64,000 bases of DNA, from contig CM069444.1 in NCBI GenBank assembly GCA_035610835.1, positions 3,602,875-3,666,874 on the forward strand, in the 5' to 3' direction. Source of the DNA: Ophiura sarsii. Taxonomy: Eukaryota > Echinodermata > Ophiuroidea > Amphilepidida > Ophiuridae. Made by a program: the position numbers and the translations under genes. The notes below the pieces were generated by a model. The model did no database searches and was not told the DNA's origin. It was given only the letters and a program-made list of their open reading frames with translations. Below are positions 22,872 through 35,669 of the stretch, one piece after another (the stretch's first letter is position 1; each line of letters begins with the position of its first letter).

Positions 22872-23082
22872 ATTAATATATATATATATATATATATTTT
22901 GTGCGTTTAGATCTTTCATTGAATAAGCGTATGTATCATTGATGAGCCAAGAAAAAAAAATCATAACATTTGTTTCCACATTTAAAACATGTATCGATTT
23001 TGACCAATCTTGTTGCATCTTGTGCGCAATGATGACTCATGACAAGTGGTCACTTGGGTTTAAAATGTCAATTTTCACTCCT

Positions 23083-23324
23083 ATGAATTCAGTTGATATC
23101 TAGTTGATATTTAGCTGATATGAACTCAGTTTAGCTGGTATGAATTCAATTTAGCCGGTATGAATTCAGTTTATCTGGTATAAATTCAGTTTAGCTGGTA
23201 TCAGTTGAGCTGGTACGATTTCAGTTTAGCTGGTATGAATTCAGTTTAGATGGTATGAATTCAGTTTAGATGGTATGAATTCAGTTTAGATGGTATAAAT
23301 ACAGTTTAGATGGTATGATGGTAT
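23083..23324. repeat. 20-bp minisatellite (copy 2), interrupted
   Basis: Same repeat as 9063-9310. A LINE is inserted at its right end; the remaining few bases resume after 24744. Confidence 0.85.
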
Positions 23325-24686
23325 CGTCCTGTTTCTAATATCAAATTTGTTGCCAAACTTATCGAAAAAGCTGTTGCCACACAACTGAAACAGCACATGT
23401 CTCGGCACGATCTTGAGGAGCTATACCAGTCTGCTTATAAGACACATAACAGTACAGAAACGGCGCTTTTAAAAGTTAAAGACGATGTACTCATGGCGAT
23501 GGACAAGTCGCATATAGTTTTTCTTGTTTTATTGGATCTGTCTGCAGCCTTTGACACTATCGACCATACTGTTTTACTTAGGAGAATGAACACAGAGCTA
23601 GGTGTATCAGGTACTGCCCTACAATGGTTTAAGTCATACCTCTCTGGTAGACAGAGCCGCGTGTCCATTGGCAACAGCTACTCAGATCCTGTGGATCTCA
23701 CATATGGTCTACCGCAAGGATCCATTCTTGGTCCTTTAAAGTTTTTAATCTATACGCTCCCTCTCGGAAACATCATTCGCCGCCATGGCTTAGACTTTCA
23801 CCTTTATGCAGACGACACGCAGTTATACTGTTCCTTTAACCCCAAAATACCTGGTGCTATGCAACACGCAATCGAGAGGCTACAACTGTGTATTTGTGAA
23901 ATCCAAAATTGGATGACCATTAACATGTTGAAATTAAATGAGAGCAAAACAGAGTTTATTGTGTTTGGATCACCCCATTTTCTCCAGAGCTTGCCACCTG
24001 TGTCCCTGGCAATTGGTGATGCACATATTGAAGCAACGCTGTCTGTTCGGAACCTGGGTGTAAAATTTGATGCAAATATGACCATGACCAAACAAATATC
24101 TAGCCTCTGTCAATCTACACATTACCAGTTAAGAAACATCCGTAGAATAAAGCGATACCTCGATAAAGACACTCTTCATCATGTCGTTAGAGCTTTAGTT
24201 ATCTCTCGTCTTGACTATGGTAATCTTCTTCTCTTTGGTGCTACGGAACATGAATTGAACAGAGTTCAAAGATTGCAGAACAATGCCGCTCGGTTGATAT
24301 GTTCCATATCCATGCGTGACCATATTACTCCCACGCTTAAAGAACTCCACTGGCTGCCCATACGGGAAAGGATTCAATTCAAACTCTGTCTTTTTGTCTT
24401 CAAAAGCATGAACAATACTGCACCTGGATATTTATGCAATTTACTGTCACCATATGTTCCTCGAAGAGCTCTTCGTTCTGCAAATGACATTACTCGCCTA
24501 AATGTTCCTAGGACAAATAAGGTCTTGGGTCAGAAATCTTTCAGTGTAGCTGGTCCACGGGCATGGAACAATCTCCCTCGTACCATAAGAGAAACTGACA
24601 ATATCTCTCATTTTCGTTGTAGTCTAAGACTCACCTTTTTCCATGCTAAATGTATTTTGTGTACTGATGTGTTACATGCGCTATGA
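23325..24686 (+). CDS. LINE ORF2 fragment: reverse transcriptase, 453 codons (5'-truncated)
   Basis: Non-LTR retrotransposon reverse transcriptase, the enzyme that copies LINE RNA into DNA at the target site. In order, the frame shows RPVSNIKFVAKLIEKAV near the start and QSAYKTHNSTETALL. Motif A is LLDLSAAFDTIDH with the catalytic Asp, motif B is GLPQGSILGPL, and the catalytic motif C is YADDTQ. After the fingers and palm come SRLDYGNLLLFGA, LQNNAARLI, LHWLPIRERIQFKL and the C-terminal SFSVAGPRAWNNLP. The frame stops at 24684-24686. The open frame may begin at the junction, but no native start is present: the endonuclease and the first part of the RT are missing, so it cannot be an autonomous element. 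The frame is otherwise undamaged, suggesting a young insertion. Confidence 0.9.
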   Translation, partial: RPVSNIKFVAKLIEKAVATQLKQHMSRHDLEELYQSAYKTHNSTETALLKVKDDVLMAMDKSHIVFLVLLDLSAAFDTIDHTVLLRRMNTELGVSGTALQWFKSYLSGRQSRVSIGNSYSDPVDLTYGLPQGSILGPLKFLIYTLPLGNIIRRHGLDFHLYADDTQLYCSFNPKIPGAMQHAIERLQLCICEIQNWMTINMLKLNESKTEFIVFGSPHFLQSLPPVSLAIGDAHIEATLSVRNLGVKFDANMTMTKQISSLCQSTHYQLRNIRRIKRYLDKDTLHHVVRALVISRLDYGNLLLFGATEHELNRVQRLQNNAARLICSISMRDHITPTLKELHWLPIRERIQFKLCLFVFKSMNNTAPGYLCNLLSPYVPRRALRSANDITRLNVPRTNKVLGQKSFSVAGPRAWNNLPRTIRETDNISHFRCSLRLTFFHAKCILCTDVLHAL

Positions 24687-24718
24687 TCTAGATGGAATAG
24701 CGCTATATAAATATTAAT

Positions 24719-24744
24719 TGTTATGTTATGTTATGTTATGTTAT
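24719..24744. repeat. (TTATG)n tail of the LINE
   Basis: About five units of a 5-bp repeat at the 3' end of the LINE insertion. Terminal microsatellite tails replace poly(A) in many CR1/L2 elements. Confidence 0.8.
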
Positions 24745-24879
24745 GGTATGAATAGAGGTTATCTGGTTGTTTATCATTATCAATATTTTCGAATTGACAT
24801 AAACACTTCAGACTCGAATTTATCTATGATATATACTCCCTATGCTAATGCACAGTGTAACAGGCTAAACATTGCTTAC

Positions 24880-24927
24880 CTGTGGTGGTAGTTATAACTG
24901 TGGTTGATACAATTGAGGTAGTTGTAC
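24880..24927 (-). CDS. Copy 2: Thr-rich linker exon 4
   Basis: Identical to 9436-9483, coding for TTTSIVSTTVITTTT. It lies about 135 bp beyond the LINE, which is therefore inside the intron and leaves the exon intact. Confidence 0.75.
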
Positions 24928-27900
24928 CTACATTGGAAAAAATAGGAAGAACAATTCAACATTATATTATTGTATATCGCATTATAGGTGGCCTTCCACT
25001 TCGGTAGTTTATAATTAAACCAGAAGTCTTAGATATTTTCTCTCTTCGGATTATTAAAGGGATATTTAAAATGCCATTCAAATAAATTCCAAACACAAGT
25101 CAATCCGATAAAGGATTACACAAATACAGAAGCCTAAAGACAAATAAAACCAAAAAACTAACACAACCACCTTTTCGGGGTACCGAGGTTTAAAAAAACC
25201 CACGTGATCAAAACAAGTATCCTTAGTAACACAATATTTTGGCCAAATTACTGAGCTGATGAAATAACTTTGATAAAAGTTACTTTGATATCTAGATCCA
25301 TTAATAAGTATTACCTGGTGTAGTACTTTGTTCCACTTTGGGTCAGATATTGTTTGACCGTTAAAGGGTCAAGACCTGGAGTCGTTATGCAGACTTATTT
25401 GAAAGCGTTAATACATTAAACAACTAGAGAACAATTTAATATATGGTATGTTGATAGAATGTGTGTATTCACTACCATTGATGTGTAATATATATTTATG
25501 TACAGAGAATGTAATTGATATTTACATGGACCATTCGTGAGTAAGTAAAATCTTATTCTAGGGTGTGTCAACATATTCAGGTATTGTTTATTCCTTATTG
25601 CATAAAAATATCGCACTGAGTTTTCATTGTGTATGATGACAATTGAGGTTATGATACTATTTAAACATGTTGGTCAAGTGGGCTATATATGGAATTAATA
25701 TACAGGCAGTGACAAAAAAAAGTAATACAGTTTTGAAAAAAAAATAATTAAAATATCTCCCGTTGAATTTCTGTTTTGATGTTATGCGACGTGGATTTTG
25801 TAGCTTTCGAATAAGCTTTGATTCATCACAATCGATGGTTGATAAGCAGATATATGATCAATTGTCTAAAGTTGTCATGAAATCTTTGGTTTAATCAATG
25901 GTAAAACCACTTGGATGATTATGAAAAGAAATCGAACCAGGAACGTAGCAGTAGAGCGCTCTTGTGAGACAACAATGGTTCATTTCAAGTGGTTGAAAGT
26001 ATTACAAAGAAGGTAAGGTCTTTACAAAGATCTGTAATGTGGGGTAGAATTAAAACCATCCCTTACTAAGAGCATGGCTGCCTAAAATTGGCTTTCATTA
26101 TCCATCAAAGACATTATAATATCATACTCTATAACTAGTAGTAGAGTATGATATTAAACTACTACTAGTACACCACTATGTTATTGCATAATGAACATGC
26201 ATTGATCGATGGATACTGGATTGGGGTAGTCAGAGATTGGGGTAAACAGAGGATCTTGTTTAGATCTAAAAGGAAGAAACAGATCAAATGCTTTTGCTAA
26301 CCAATGTGCTACACGACATCATCAAAATTGCACCAAAGAACCAGGCAATGCGTCAGACAGCTTAAAACAGTCAGCAGTCAATCTCGTCGCGTTTGGCGTT
26401 CCTCGTCTTTATCAATAACCCCAACTAATTTTGCTTAACGAACTGCATGACTAAAAACTTAGACTATTTTCTTTCTTTGGACTATTAAAGGGAATTCATT
26501 ACTTCATGAATAATCGTGATAGCTGCGTACAGCGTACTTAATGCGTTCAAATAAAATTAATCGTTTTATGAGAACGCTTACGCGAAATGCAGGTAACTAA
26601 TAATTGCCCGAAAGTACTGCGCCAAAGTGTTCGATTGTTTTGCTTATTGACCGACCAATCAAATTAAAGCCTCATGCCTCTAAACTGGATATTCAATGAG
26701 TTATGATGAAATACGATTAAAGCTTATTTATGATTGGTTTAATGATAAAAATGTTAATGAGGGGATGACCTGACTTGGACTGTTTCAATAATTAAGAAGG
26801 GGTGGCGGCCCATAAATGGCCCGGTTAGCGCTTGGTATTTTAACAAAGTTCACGTTTTTTCCTTCTAGATATTTTTTCCTTCAGTGATATACAGTACACT
26901 GCAATTACAAGAGCTGGGTGTATATTTTGACACAGAGTTACAAATTCCATAAATTTGATGGAGCAGAAACATGTAATTCAAGCTGGTTCGGAATTTTTAT
27001 TAATTTTGGGGTGTAAATTACACAGACGAAATATTTTACATAGAGAGATCCCTTTGGTATTTGCCACCGGGATAATATATGGGTGTAGAGTCTTATTATA
27101 GAACCAAACCGGCATAAGACTAAGGTTATAATAAAGCTGTATTACAGCAATCATTTCCACCCATATATTAACTACTTGTAGCTATTTGCTCCTCCTCCTC
27201 TTCCTCAATCACCCCAACAAATTTTGCTTAACGACCTGCATGATTAAACCTTATTCTATTTTCTCTCTTCGGATAATTAAAGGGAATTCTTTACTTCATG
27301 AATAGTTGCGATGGCTACGTACCTAGTGCGTTCCAATCAAATTAATCGTTGTATGAGAACGCGCACGCGAAATGCAGGTTATTAATAATTGCCCGAAAGT
27401 ACTGCGCCAAAGTATTCGATTGTTTTGCTTATTGACCGACCAATCAAATTAAAGCCTCACGCCCCTTATCTGAATATTCAATGAGTTATGAGGAAACACG
27501 ATAAAGCTTATTAAATGAAAAAATACTTAGGCATATACTAACTACCATCTGAAACAGTTTACCAACATTCGCCGTTTATCATATAAAATTTCATGATTAT
27601 CTTAGTTTCGATATGATCATATCGAAACTCAGGTGCTGAATTCGGAAGTTATGCATCGTTTAACTCGCGGACTTTCGCGGCAAATCTCAATCCGGAAGTG
27701 CCGTTATTTGCTTATTTGGCATGAAGGCGATGTCGGAATTGTATGACATTTTGGATTTGGGTTATGTTGATGATTATCTTTACGTTACTTGCTCATTTAG
27801 TATATCAATACATCTCTCAATGCCCCTTTAACATTATGACAATAGATGGTAAAATAGTATGGCCAGCAAGAAAAGAACCTTACCACAATGCATTTATGCT

Positions 27901-28204
27901 TTTAAATATTTCAAAGAAATATTTTCCTCTATAACATGAATTGATAGTAAAATAAATAACCTAAATAAGAGAACAACTAGAAAAAAAATAAAAAATAAAA
28001 TAAAGCTTATTTCTGATTGGTTGAATGATAAAAATGTTAATGAGGGGATAAACCCGACTTGGACTGTTTCAATAATTAAGAAGGGGTGGACAAGATAATA
28101 AACTGTAAACGAATTAATTATTAACGTCATTATATCGGTACAAATCAACGATTTGGATAAATATGCATCTTTATCAGTAATGAATGAAAATAATGATTGC
28201 TTAA

Positions 28205-31200
28205 GGGGGCTGTGCACCTTCAGGTACAGCCTCCGTAAAACTGCCGTAGCTTCGTCATTATTCATTTAATCCATATAAAAGTATATATTTTCTTGAAGTA
28301 AAGGGTTCAATAAATCTAACCATGAACATGATTTTTTTTCGAAAATTGAGCTTTTTGGTAAAAATGATAAAAAACACGTATTTTAGGTTTTGTCAAGATA
28401 ACTAAAAATATATTTTGTCGAAAGTGATCGTTCTAGATGTATTGTAATCTTAACAAAATTATCTAGGAATCGGTTTTTTTGTTTGTTAATTTTGGACATA
28501 CTTTCTGATTTATTGACCAAATAAGGCATAAAAGTCAACATTCTGAATTAAAAAAACCGTCCATTTCCACAAAAAGACCCCTCAAATTTGAACTAGGCAA
28601 ATAATAATTAAACAAAAAAAACGATTCCTAGCGATGATCATGCTCTTTCCATTAAGCCTACTTACGTTTCATCAGATGCAGTATTTATCGACTTATTGTT
28701 TCCATAAAATTGCACATTTTACTCAAAAATGAACATAAAGAAATCAACCGATGAAGGTGAAAATGTGACAATACCGCCGTTTGATCATGGTTTACGGGAA
28801 AATACACCAATTTCAAATCCTGTTCTTTATATATTATGAGAAGCATATGAATCCCCAACTTCGTGCAAAGTTTGATTACAAACCGTTATTTTCTTGGTAT
28901 CAAAATAACCTCAAACGTAGTTAAAAACCCACCTTTGTCATGATGCCCAGTGTGAAAAAGAAGCCATACCTTTTCATGCGCATTCGAAGTGCGCCTACAA
29001 TTTCCGGGAAGCGTAACGCATGAAAACGCGTGCGTTAATTGCTAACGAGCGCGAACGCGCGTGGAATGTTTTGAGTTGGCAAATTCAAATGGTGACGCGT
29101 GCGCGTTAAACCGGTTGACAAAGATTACACGCTCGTGTATTAATTTCTGTGCGCAAAATTTGCGGCTAATCATCAGAGTTTATCATTATAGGCCCAGTGC
29201 AGTTTGCAAGTCTTCATCAATGTGATCATTTTCAAATGCACCGTGACGCAGTTAGTGAGTTCTGGGTGTAAAAATCAGCCCTTCCTGATATCCTGTAGAT
29301 TTAGTATAAACTTAGTAAAGGTGAGAAAATTGGAAAAATAAGAGAGAAAGCGAGAAATGGTGATGAAGATTTAATTATGACGTCGTTTGGTCGCCGCTGT
29401 CTGATAAATTTGTTCTTCTTCTTCTACTCAGGGACGGAATCAGGTAAGCTTCTGATCAAAGTCACGTCACGAATTCCGATTTGATCAAAGTAAAAAGCCA
29501 AAAATTGCACTGAACTTGACCCTCGATATGCCAGCGCAACTGAAAAAAGGGAATTAGGTTTAAGTATAACACTTATTACTCAATGTTTAATGAAGCAGGA
29601 TAATAATGTTAACGGTTTGTAAAATGACTATGAACATATGAACACTTGAACAGGTATTAAACAGTAGAGTGTCCCCCGGCCCCTTTTATTTTCTGTAAAT
29701 ACACTGGCTTGAAGGGGGCGAGGGCCCCACTTTGAGTCAGTGGTTTAAAAAAAAATTAATACAGTGCAGGACTTATTATAGTGGGTTGGAGGGATCGAGG
29801 GCCCCCCACCCCAATTTTGGCGGTGGGTTTTTGAGGACGACACGTCTCGAGCACCGCCCCTCCCCGTTTTCAAATTTCGGACTCATCGGCGGCAATTCAG
29901 CCTGGTACAGGGTGTATCAGAAAGAACTGTACCGTGTTTCTAAAATACATAAAAAATACAAAATGATTATTGTTTTAAATTTAAACACCTGTAGTATAAA
30001 GGTGAACATGTTTCCTATATTATATGATAATTTCATTGAGATATCGCTTTTTGTTCTCGTGTGGCAAGACATAATCGAAAATCGATGAAAAACGTGTTTT
30101 CAATTTCAATCAATTCTCTCTTACCACTACCCAACATGTCAAACAATGTAGCCCACACCACATAAGCAATATTCAAAACTACCGCCAAAGAAAGGAAAGT
30201 AAAACCACTCAAGCAGAACATATTCTGGTTTATTTGCGGATTACAAATAAAAATGTATCTCCAAATTTCACCCACAAAAGTATGCAAATAATAAATAGTT
30301 ATACAAGTGATGTGAAAAGTTGAGATATGGCGACTAAAAATAAACCATGTCCTATGGACGGATGGATATCTCAGGTAGGGTTAGTAATTTCACAGATTTT
30401 TAAAATTGATAATTTCGACCAAAATTGAAATCTACCCTCTTTACCAGAAAGTCTGTATTTTCCATCAGAAATGTCCGATTTTCAAAATTTAAAATTCGTA
30501 TGAAAGCTGGGCGTTTGCGCGAGATATATGTGAACACGGTTTGAACAATATCGATCGAATTCATACCGTAATAAATCATATTTCCTCGGTACAGTTCTTT
30601 CTGATACACCCTGTAGTGTATAAGGTAAAGTCCACCGGGAAAATACCATTTGCCTTAAGCATTTCGGTTGGATCTCTTTAAAATGAGTTTTCCATCTACT
30701 GAAGATAACAATAATAACGGTCAAAACACTGCCATTATTATTAACAATTATAATAGTACTAAAGTAGTATTAGGCCTATTATTTATTAGCTATCCCTATA
30801 AATTGCCTTGTCACCTACGTAGATTGAAGCATACTTTTTTCATTGGGAGAAAGGCAAAAAAGTACAAGGATATCAAAGGTGCAACTTTGCACTATTTAAT
30901 TAAGTAGGCCTATTGTTTACATCTCATAACATCGTTACCATATTTTTTTTTTTGGGGGGGGGGGGGGGCGGACGGACAGCAGTATAGACCATCCTCCCAC
31001 CATAACCCACCCTTTCCCATTTGCTTTCAGTCTAGAACATTTAGACGTTTTATTGATTCAAATATATGAATGATGAGCCATTTTAGCGATCGAAATGGGA
31101 AGACCTTTGTTCAGCATGTTCAGACAGAATTTCAATCGGTATGTTCCCGAATTTATATTTATATATATTATTCAATTTAACCATGAAATATTAGGAAGAT

Positions 31201-32361
31201 GCATAGAAGAAACATGACTTGATTGACCTGGTAATATCTTGGAACTTATTTTGTTTGATATTATCATGATTATGGCATGGTACCAAACCGTATAGGCCTA
31301 ACACCCAAACGCAAACTGAAATAAATTAAGCTTTATAAAAGCTTTATAATGGATATTATATTAAAATACAGGAGAGGATTTCCAGCCCTACCCTTCCCTA
31401 TAGGCCTATATACCCCACCCCCTTGTTTTGGATTGCCGCGTGTGCATATAACTATACAAAGTTAGACTATAATATAAACCATGATAACATCGGCCTGCCC
31501 GACTATGCTTCTCCGATCATACACTCGCCCATGATAATTATTATGTAGGCCTATGTCAAATGACACTTATAATTGATATTATGTTTGATATAAAATGACA
31601 AATTAGTACATCGAGATGAACTAATTGAGAACATAGCTAACAAAACAACGATAATAAGTAATAGGGATACCATAATTAGTGATGACAATAATTAAATAAA
31701 CACTACAGGTCTTGGATGGACGGGCGGGTGGGACAGACATGGACAATATATAGAAAGGAAACAAAAAGACAACATAACACCTTCGGATAAAACTCCAGTG
31801 TGAGTTTTTTTGATACTTCTTGATGTTTCAGATCATGGATTAAAAATCTTTCTCTGTCCTTTATTTTTATATTTTTTCCTACTCTCTTTCCAATCTCCTT
31901 GACACTAACTCTTCCCCAAAGCCTTGTTTTATTTATTACTTGCTTCAGCCACACGGCAAAAATGATGGTTTGATTAGTCGAGCCCCCGATGCGTAAACAA
32001 CGCGTGTGACCAAGCCCTCAAAACGCGCAAAAAAAATAGCGGTTAACGCAGCACGCATTGGCGGCATTCTAAACAACAGCGTCGCGTATATAAGCGAACT
32101 GGCGCGTGCTAATTTGCGTGAAAAACAAAACTTTCACGGGATACACGGCGCATGGGAATTTCGCTGATCCCCTGCGGGCAGACTTTTCCATTCCACTTTG
32201 AAGATGATCAGAATAAGGGATTTAAATCCTTCTAAATAGGCTTTTGGGATTTCGAAATTGAAAATTTCTTTTCATGTACTGATAGATAACACTATGAAGT
32301 TTTGAAAAATGAAGAAAAGTGAAATTAGTGAAAAATACAAAATTGAGAGTGCACAGCCCCC
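28205..32361. mobile_element. TTAA-flanked DNA transposon, 4157 bp, copy 2 only
   Basis: The ends are a perfect 13-bp inverted repeat, 'gggggctgtgcac' and 'gtgcacagccccc', flanked on both sides by TTAA. A single TTAA stands at this place in the other copies. TTAA duplication is the signature of piggyBac-type insertion, though the terminal bases are not the classic piggyBac ones. No transposase frame is evident, so it appears non-autonomous. It contains a nested element at 29908-30613, a G-run at 30954-30968 and several 'taggcct' words. Stretches 28205-29907 and 30614-32361 hold no gene that I can support. Confidence 0.85.
29908..30613. mobile_element. Nested TA-flanked inverted-repeat element, 706 bp
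   Basis: Perfect terminal inverted repeats of about 27 bp, beginning 'cagggtgtatcagaaagaac', flanked by TA on each side. This fits a Tc1/mariner-type MITE. It lies wholly inside the TTAA-flanked element. The short reading frames in it (for example 30033-30287 on the minus strand) do not resemble a transposase. Confidence 0.8.
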
Positions 32362-32515
32362 TTAACAGCTGTTTTCGTGAATTTTATTTTATATCCTCGG
32401 TTGTTATTACGGTCGTTGGGAATTCCTCAGATCATAACAACCTCTGATTTAAAAACTAATTAACGAAAACAGCTGCTACGCAGTCATTATTCTCTAATCC
32501 ATTAATAAGTATTAC

Positions 32516-32686
32516 CTGGTGTAGTACTTTGTTTCACTGTTGAACTTTCCAAAAGTGTACCTGGTGTAGTACTTTGACTTTGTTCTACGGTTGAACTTTC
32601 CAATGGTGTACCTGGTGTAGTACTTTGACTTTGTTCTACGGTTGAACTTTCCAATGCTGTGGCTGTGGCAATAGCAGCAGTAAGTG
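32516..32686 (-). CDS. Copy 2: Thr/Ser-rich linker exon 3
   Basis: Same peptide as 12877-13047. Its donor lies about 150 bp from the end of the TTAA-flanked element, which therefore sits in the intron and leaves the exon intact. Confidence 0.8.
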
Positions 32687-34078
32687 CTAGAAAAATATGG
32701 TCCACAAATATGACTATTATTCTAACATAAACAACAAACATAATATGAACATTTGTATAGCGCTCTTACACATATCGCAGCGCTTAACAAAATAAAAGCA
32801 TTACACAATAAAAAAAGTATTAAACACTACTTGCACTATGACGATGGAATAATTAAGTTGAGTTTTAATACAAAATTGGGTCAGTGATGAGGAATACCTA
32901 GTGTGACGCGGTAAACTGTAAAAATCCGAGTGTTAGAGGCAGAACGTGAAAATGTTTCAAATATCAGAATTTCGCCAGGGTTTGAGCTTATAAGAGAGGG
33001 AAATGATGTTTGTAACATACATTATAAGATTCAAGACTATTAGTCGAGGATATACGGGGGTTACCGTGCATCCCCCAGGACTCCCCCAAACCAACTTTTT
33101 TGACTTCATGTCATGTTCCTAAAATAGATTCCAGATATCAATAAGAATGATTTTGTTATGCTAAGGGATTATTCAAGATGGTGTCTAAGATAGCCGCCAA
33201 AACTGGTCCAAATTCATAAAGTGACATATATCAATCAAAATGTATGGTGAAAGTATAGTCTTGATAATGGAATGTATGTATTAGACCACTAGTAACTCAT
33301 ATCCAGTATCAGTACAATTGTTTTTTTAACATTTACCTAAATCCAAAATAAGAGTGTATATTGCATCACATTCACCAACTAGTACATGTATGTTCTAAAC
33401 TGGTAAGCTATTGCTTTTATATATAAGACCCATCTCTGTGATAACTTTGATTATGTATCACTTTCCAAAATGATGTTAAATGACCTAAAACAATTGTTTT
33501 GTATTGCAAATGACCATACTATGTAATACAAATACCCCAAATTTAATAAGACAACATTTGCTATAGTTCTATGGTAAAGCCTAGGGGCTGTATATCTAGT
33601 TTTAGTATTTTAAAATATCCAAGATGGCTGCAAAAGGTTAAAATTACTGAAAAGCAGTATTAGTTTATTGTTAGTATTATATTAGATATGACCCACATTA
33701 TTATATCTATAACTTTTAATCCACCCAGTAAACGTATTTCGACGTGACAAGGTATGGTTGAATGGTTAGTTGTCTAAAATAGAATGGCTGCAATCACATA
33801 TTGTAACAAACAAACCATATTGGAGATAATGTCATTTTTATTCACGTTTAATAGATATTGAGAATAACTCAAGTTTGGTACAAGGCATCAATTATTCCGA
33901 AAAAAGCTAATATTGATATTTTGACTCAATATTATTAAGGATTGGTGTAACTATTGATTTCTACTTTCATGTCAGAGCAGGTTGTATATAGTTGTTTTTA
34001 CGCGTCATTAAAACACGGGGATACACACAAATCTACATATAAATATATAGTATACTTTTCTTTACTCTTCATACTCAC

Positions 34079-34180
34079 CCGGCGTCGTTGGAATCTCTAT
34101 ATCGATTGTAGTTGTTTCTACGGTTGTTCTACCATTAGTAACACGCGTTGTTGACGTGGTTGTTGTTGGGGAATCGGATG
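34079..34180 (-). CDS. Copy 2: Thr-rich linker exon 2
   Basis: Identical peptide to 14440-14541, with the same splice sites and phases. Confidence 0.8.
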
Positions 34181-34507
34181 CTGTACATACACAAACGATA
34201 TGAACTTCATGTTATTCATTATTCATAAAAGATTTGTGTACGATTCGAATAGAGAAAATATTTGATATCGATCTTTAATCTCCATGAAAATCTCCGTTGA
34301 TCTGATCGCTTTTAACATGGAACTGTTTAGTGTATTTTGTTTTTGAAAACGATGAACTATTGGATTATGGTGGTTGGCATAAACGCCTACAACTTGTTAC
34401 AGTTGACCGAATATTTGTTAATACGTGTAGGTGGTTTAACTTGTATCGCGCACATGGACGCTATTAAACATTTGCAAACATTATATCTACACCATTTCTT
34501 AACTTAC

Positions 34508-34597
34508 TCTGTACAGCCACTTTGGTAGTTGTGGATTCCGTAGTCGTAACACTGGTTGTCGGAGTGGGCGAAAGTGTCGTTACGATGGCGTTAGGTG
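34508..34597 (-). CDS. Copy 2: Thr-rich linker exon 1
   Basis: Identical peptide to 14869-14958. It accepts the phase-1 splice from 37637-37778 of copy 3. Confidence 0.75.
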
Positions 34598-35397
34598 CTA
34601 ATTGTTGAGCTAGATACAAATTATTTAATTAACATTATTATCTAAATGTCATTAATAATTATAGATAGCCCGACACAAATCAAATATTTGTTGGTGCTGG
34701 TGTAGTTCGGGACTTTTGGGCGGATCGAAATATGGTTTGACCCTCAACTACATGCAACAACAGGTTGTTTAACTGTTTTAGGTTTTGCGTGGTATCAGGA
34801 CTACCTGAAATTGGTTATTTTCAAGATGGCCGCCAATACCCTGATATGACCATAACTCAAGTATTATTCACCATGGAGATATCGGTTTTGAGTCTAACTC
34901 AATTAGACTAGTGAAGATATCATTGAACATTCATGTGTACTATAAATCGAAGATGACGTCCTTAAGGGGGACTCAAGGAAGTTTTTGATTTGATATTTTG
35001 TGAGTGCTGTAATTATTGAATTATTAATCAAATACATATAAAAACAAATATTTTTGGAAAGGAAATAGAATTGGTGTCAATTTTGACCAAAAATGTTGAA
35101 TTTTTGAGAAAATCATAAAATTCACTTTTTAGACCCAATTTTGTTGGACAAAGTCAACAAAAAAAAGTCGAATGAAAAATGCTCAAATCGCTAGATGATG
35201 ATGTAAAGAAACTTATTTAGGGAAGGTTTTATTTTAACCTAATCTGATATTTTTTGAAATTTTGACCAATAAGTGCCAAAAAAGTGGAAACAAATGAAGA
35301 CTTTTTTGTTGGCACTTTTTTAGTGAAAATACTTTTGTATACATTTGAGTCATAGTTCAATAATTACAGCACTCATAAAATTCCAATAAAATCTTCC

Positions 35398-35669
35398 TTA
35401 ACCCTAACCCTACCCCCCCCCCCACTTTTTTCAGAATTTTTCCTTCAATGTGGAAAATCGACCCAAATATCCCCCCCGATATTTGATCCAGGGACCTCTC
35501 GCACCAGAGGCGAATAATTCCCCACTACGGCTGTCAAAGTTAGTTTGCGCAGTGTATTGCGCAAACTGTATGGGCTGGGTCCATTTTTACATCCAAAAAA
35601 TTCCACGTCGGGTGGTACCAACGTGCCCAGTCGTGGTATATTGTGGTATATGGTAGGGTTAGGGTTAAG
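35398..35669. repeat. Inverted telomere-like pair (start of copy 3)
   Basis: Same arrangement as 1514-1780, with a longer C-run (ccccccccccc) after the left motif. Confidence 0.55.

Larger units (their letters stand above)
23325..24744 (+). mobile_element. 5'-truncated CR1/L2-like LINE insertion, copy 2 only
   Basis: About 1.42 kb absent from the other copies. The left junction falls inside the reverse transcriptase domain (RPVSNIKFVAKLIEKAV). The right end has the short tail 'gcgctatataaatattaatt' followed by a (ttatg)n repeat, typical of CR1/L2-type LINE 3' ends. The flanking 'atggtat' is present on both sides and may be a 7-bp target duplication. Because only copy 2 carries it, the insertion followed the amplification. 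Confidence 0.9.
15701..35375 (-). repeat. Tandem array copy 2 (19.7 kb, with two later insertions)
   Basis: Same unit as copy 1, lengthened by a LINE insertion at 23325-24744 and a TTAA-flanked element at 28205-32361. Its introns correspond to copy 1 as follows: 18936-20413 holds a mariner-type foldback; 20698-24879 holds the RT relic, AT tract, minisatellite and LINE; 24928-32515 holds duplicated AT-rich segments, hairpins and the TTAA element; 32687-34078 has nothing recognised. It carries a deletion of about 160 bp near 18740 compared with copies 1, 3 and 4. Confidence 0.95.

Noticed and set aside
31703..31954. Minus-strand 83-codon frame inside the TTAA element as a transposase piece
   Set aside because: No piggyBac or other transposase motif was recognised, and the composition looks like chance translation.
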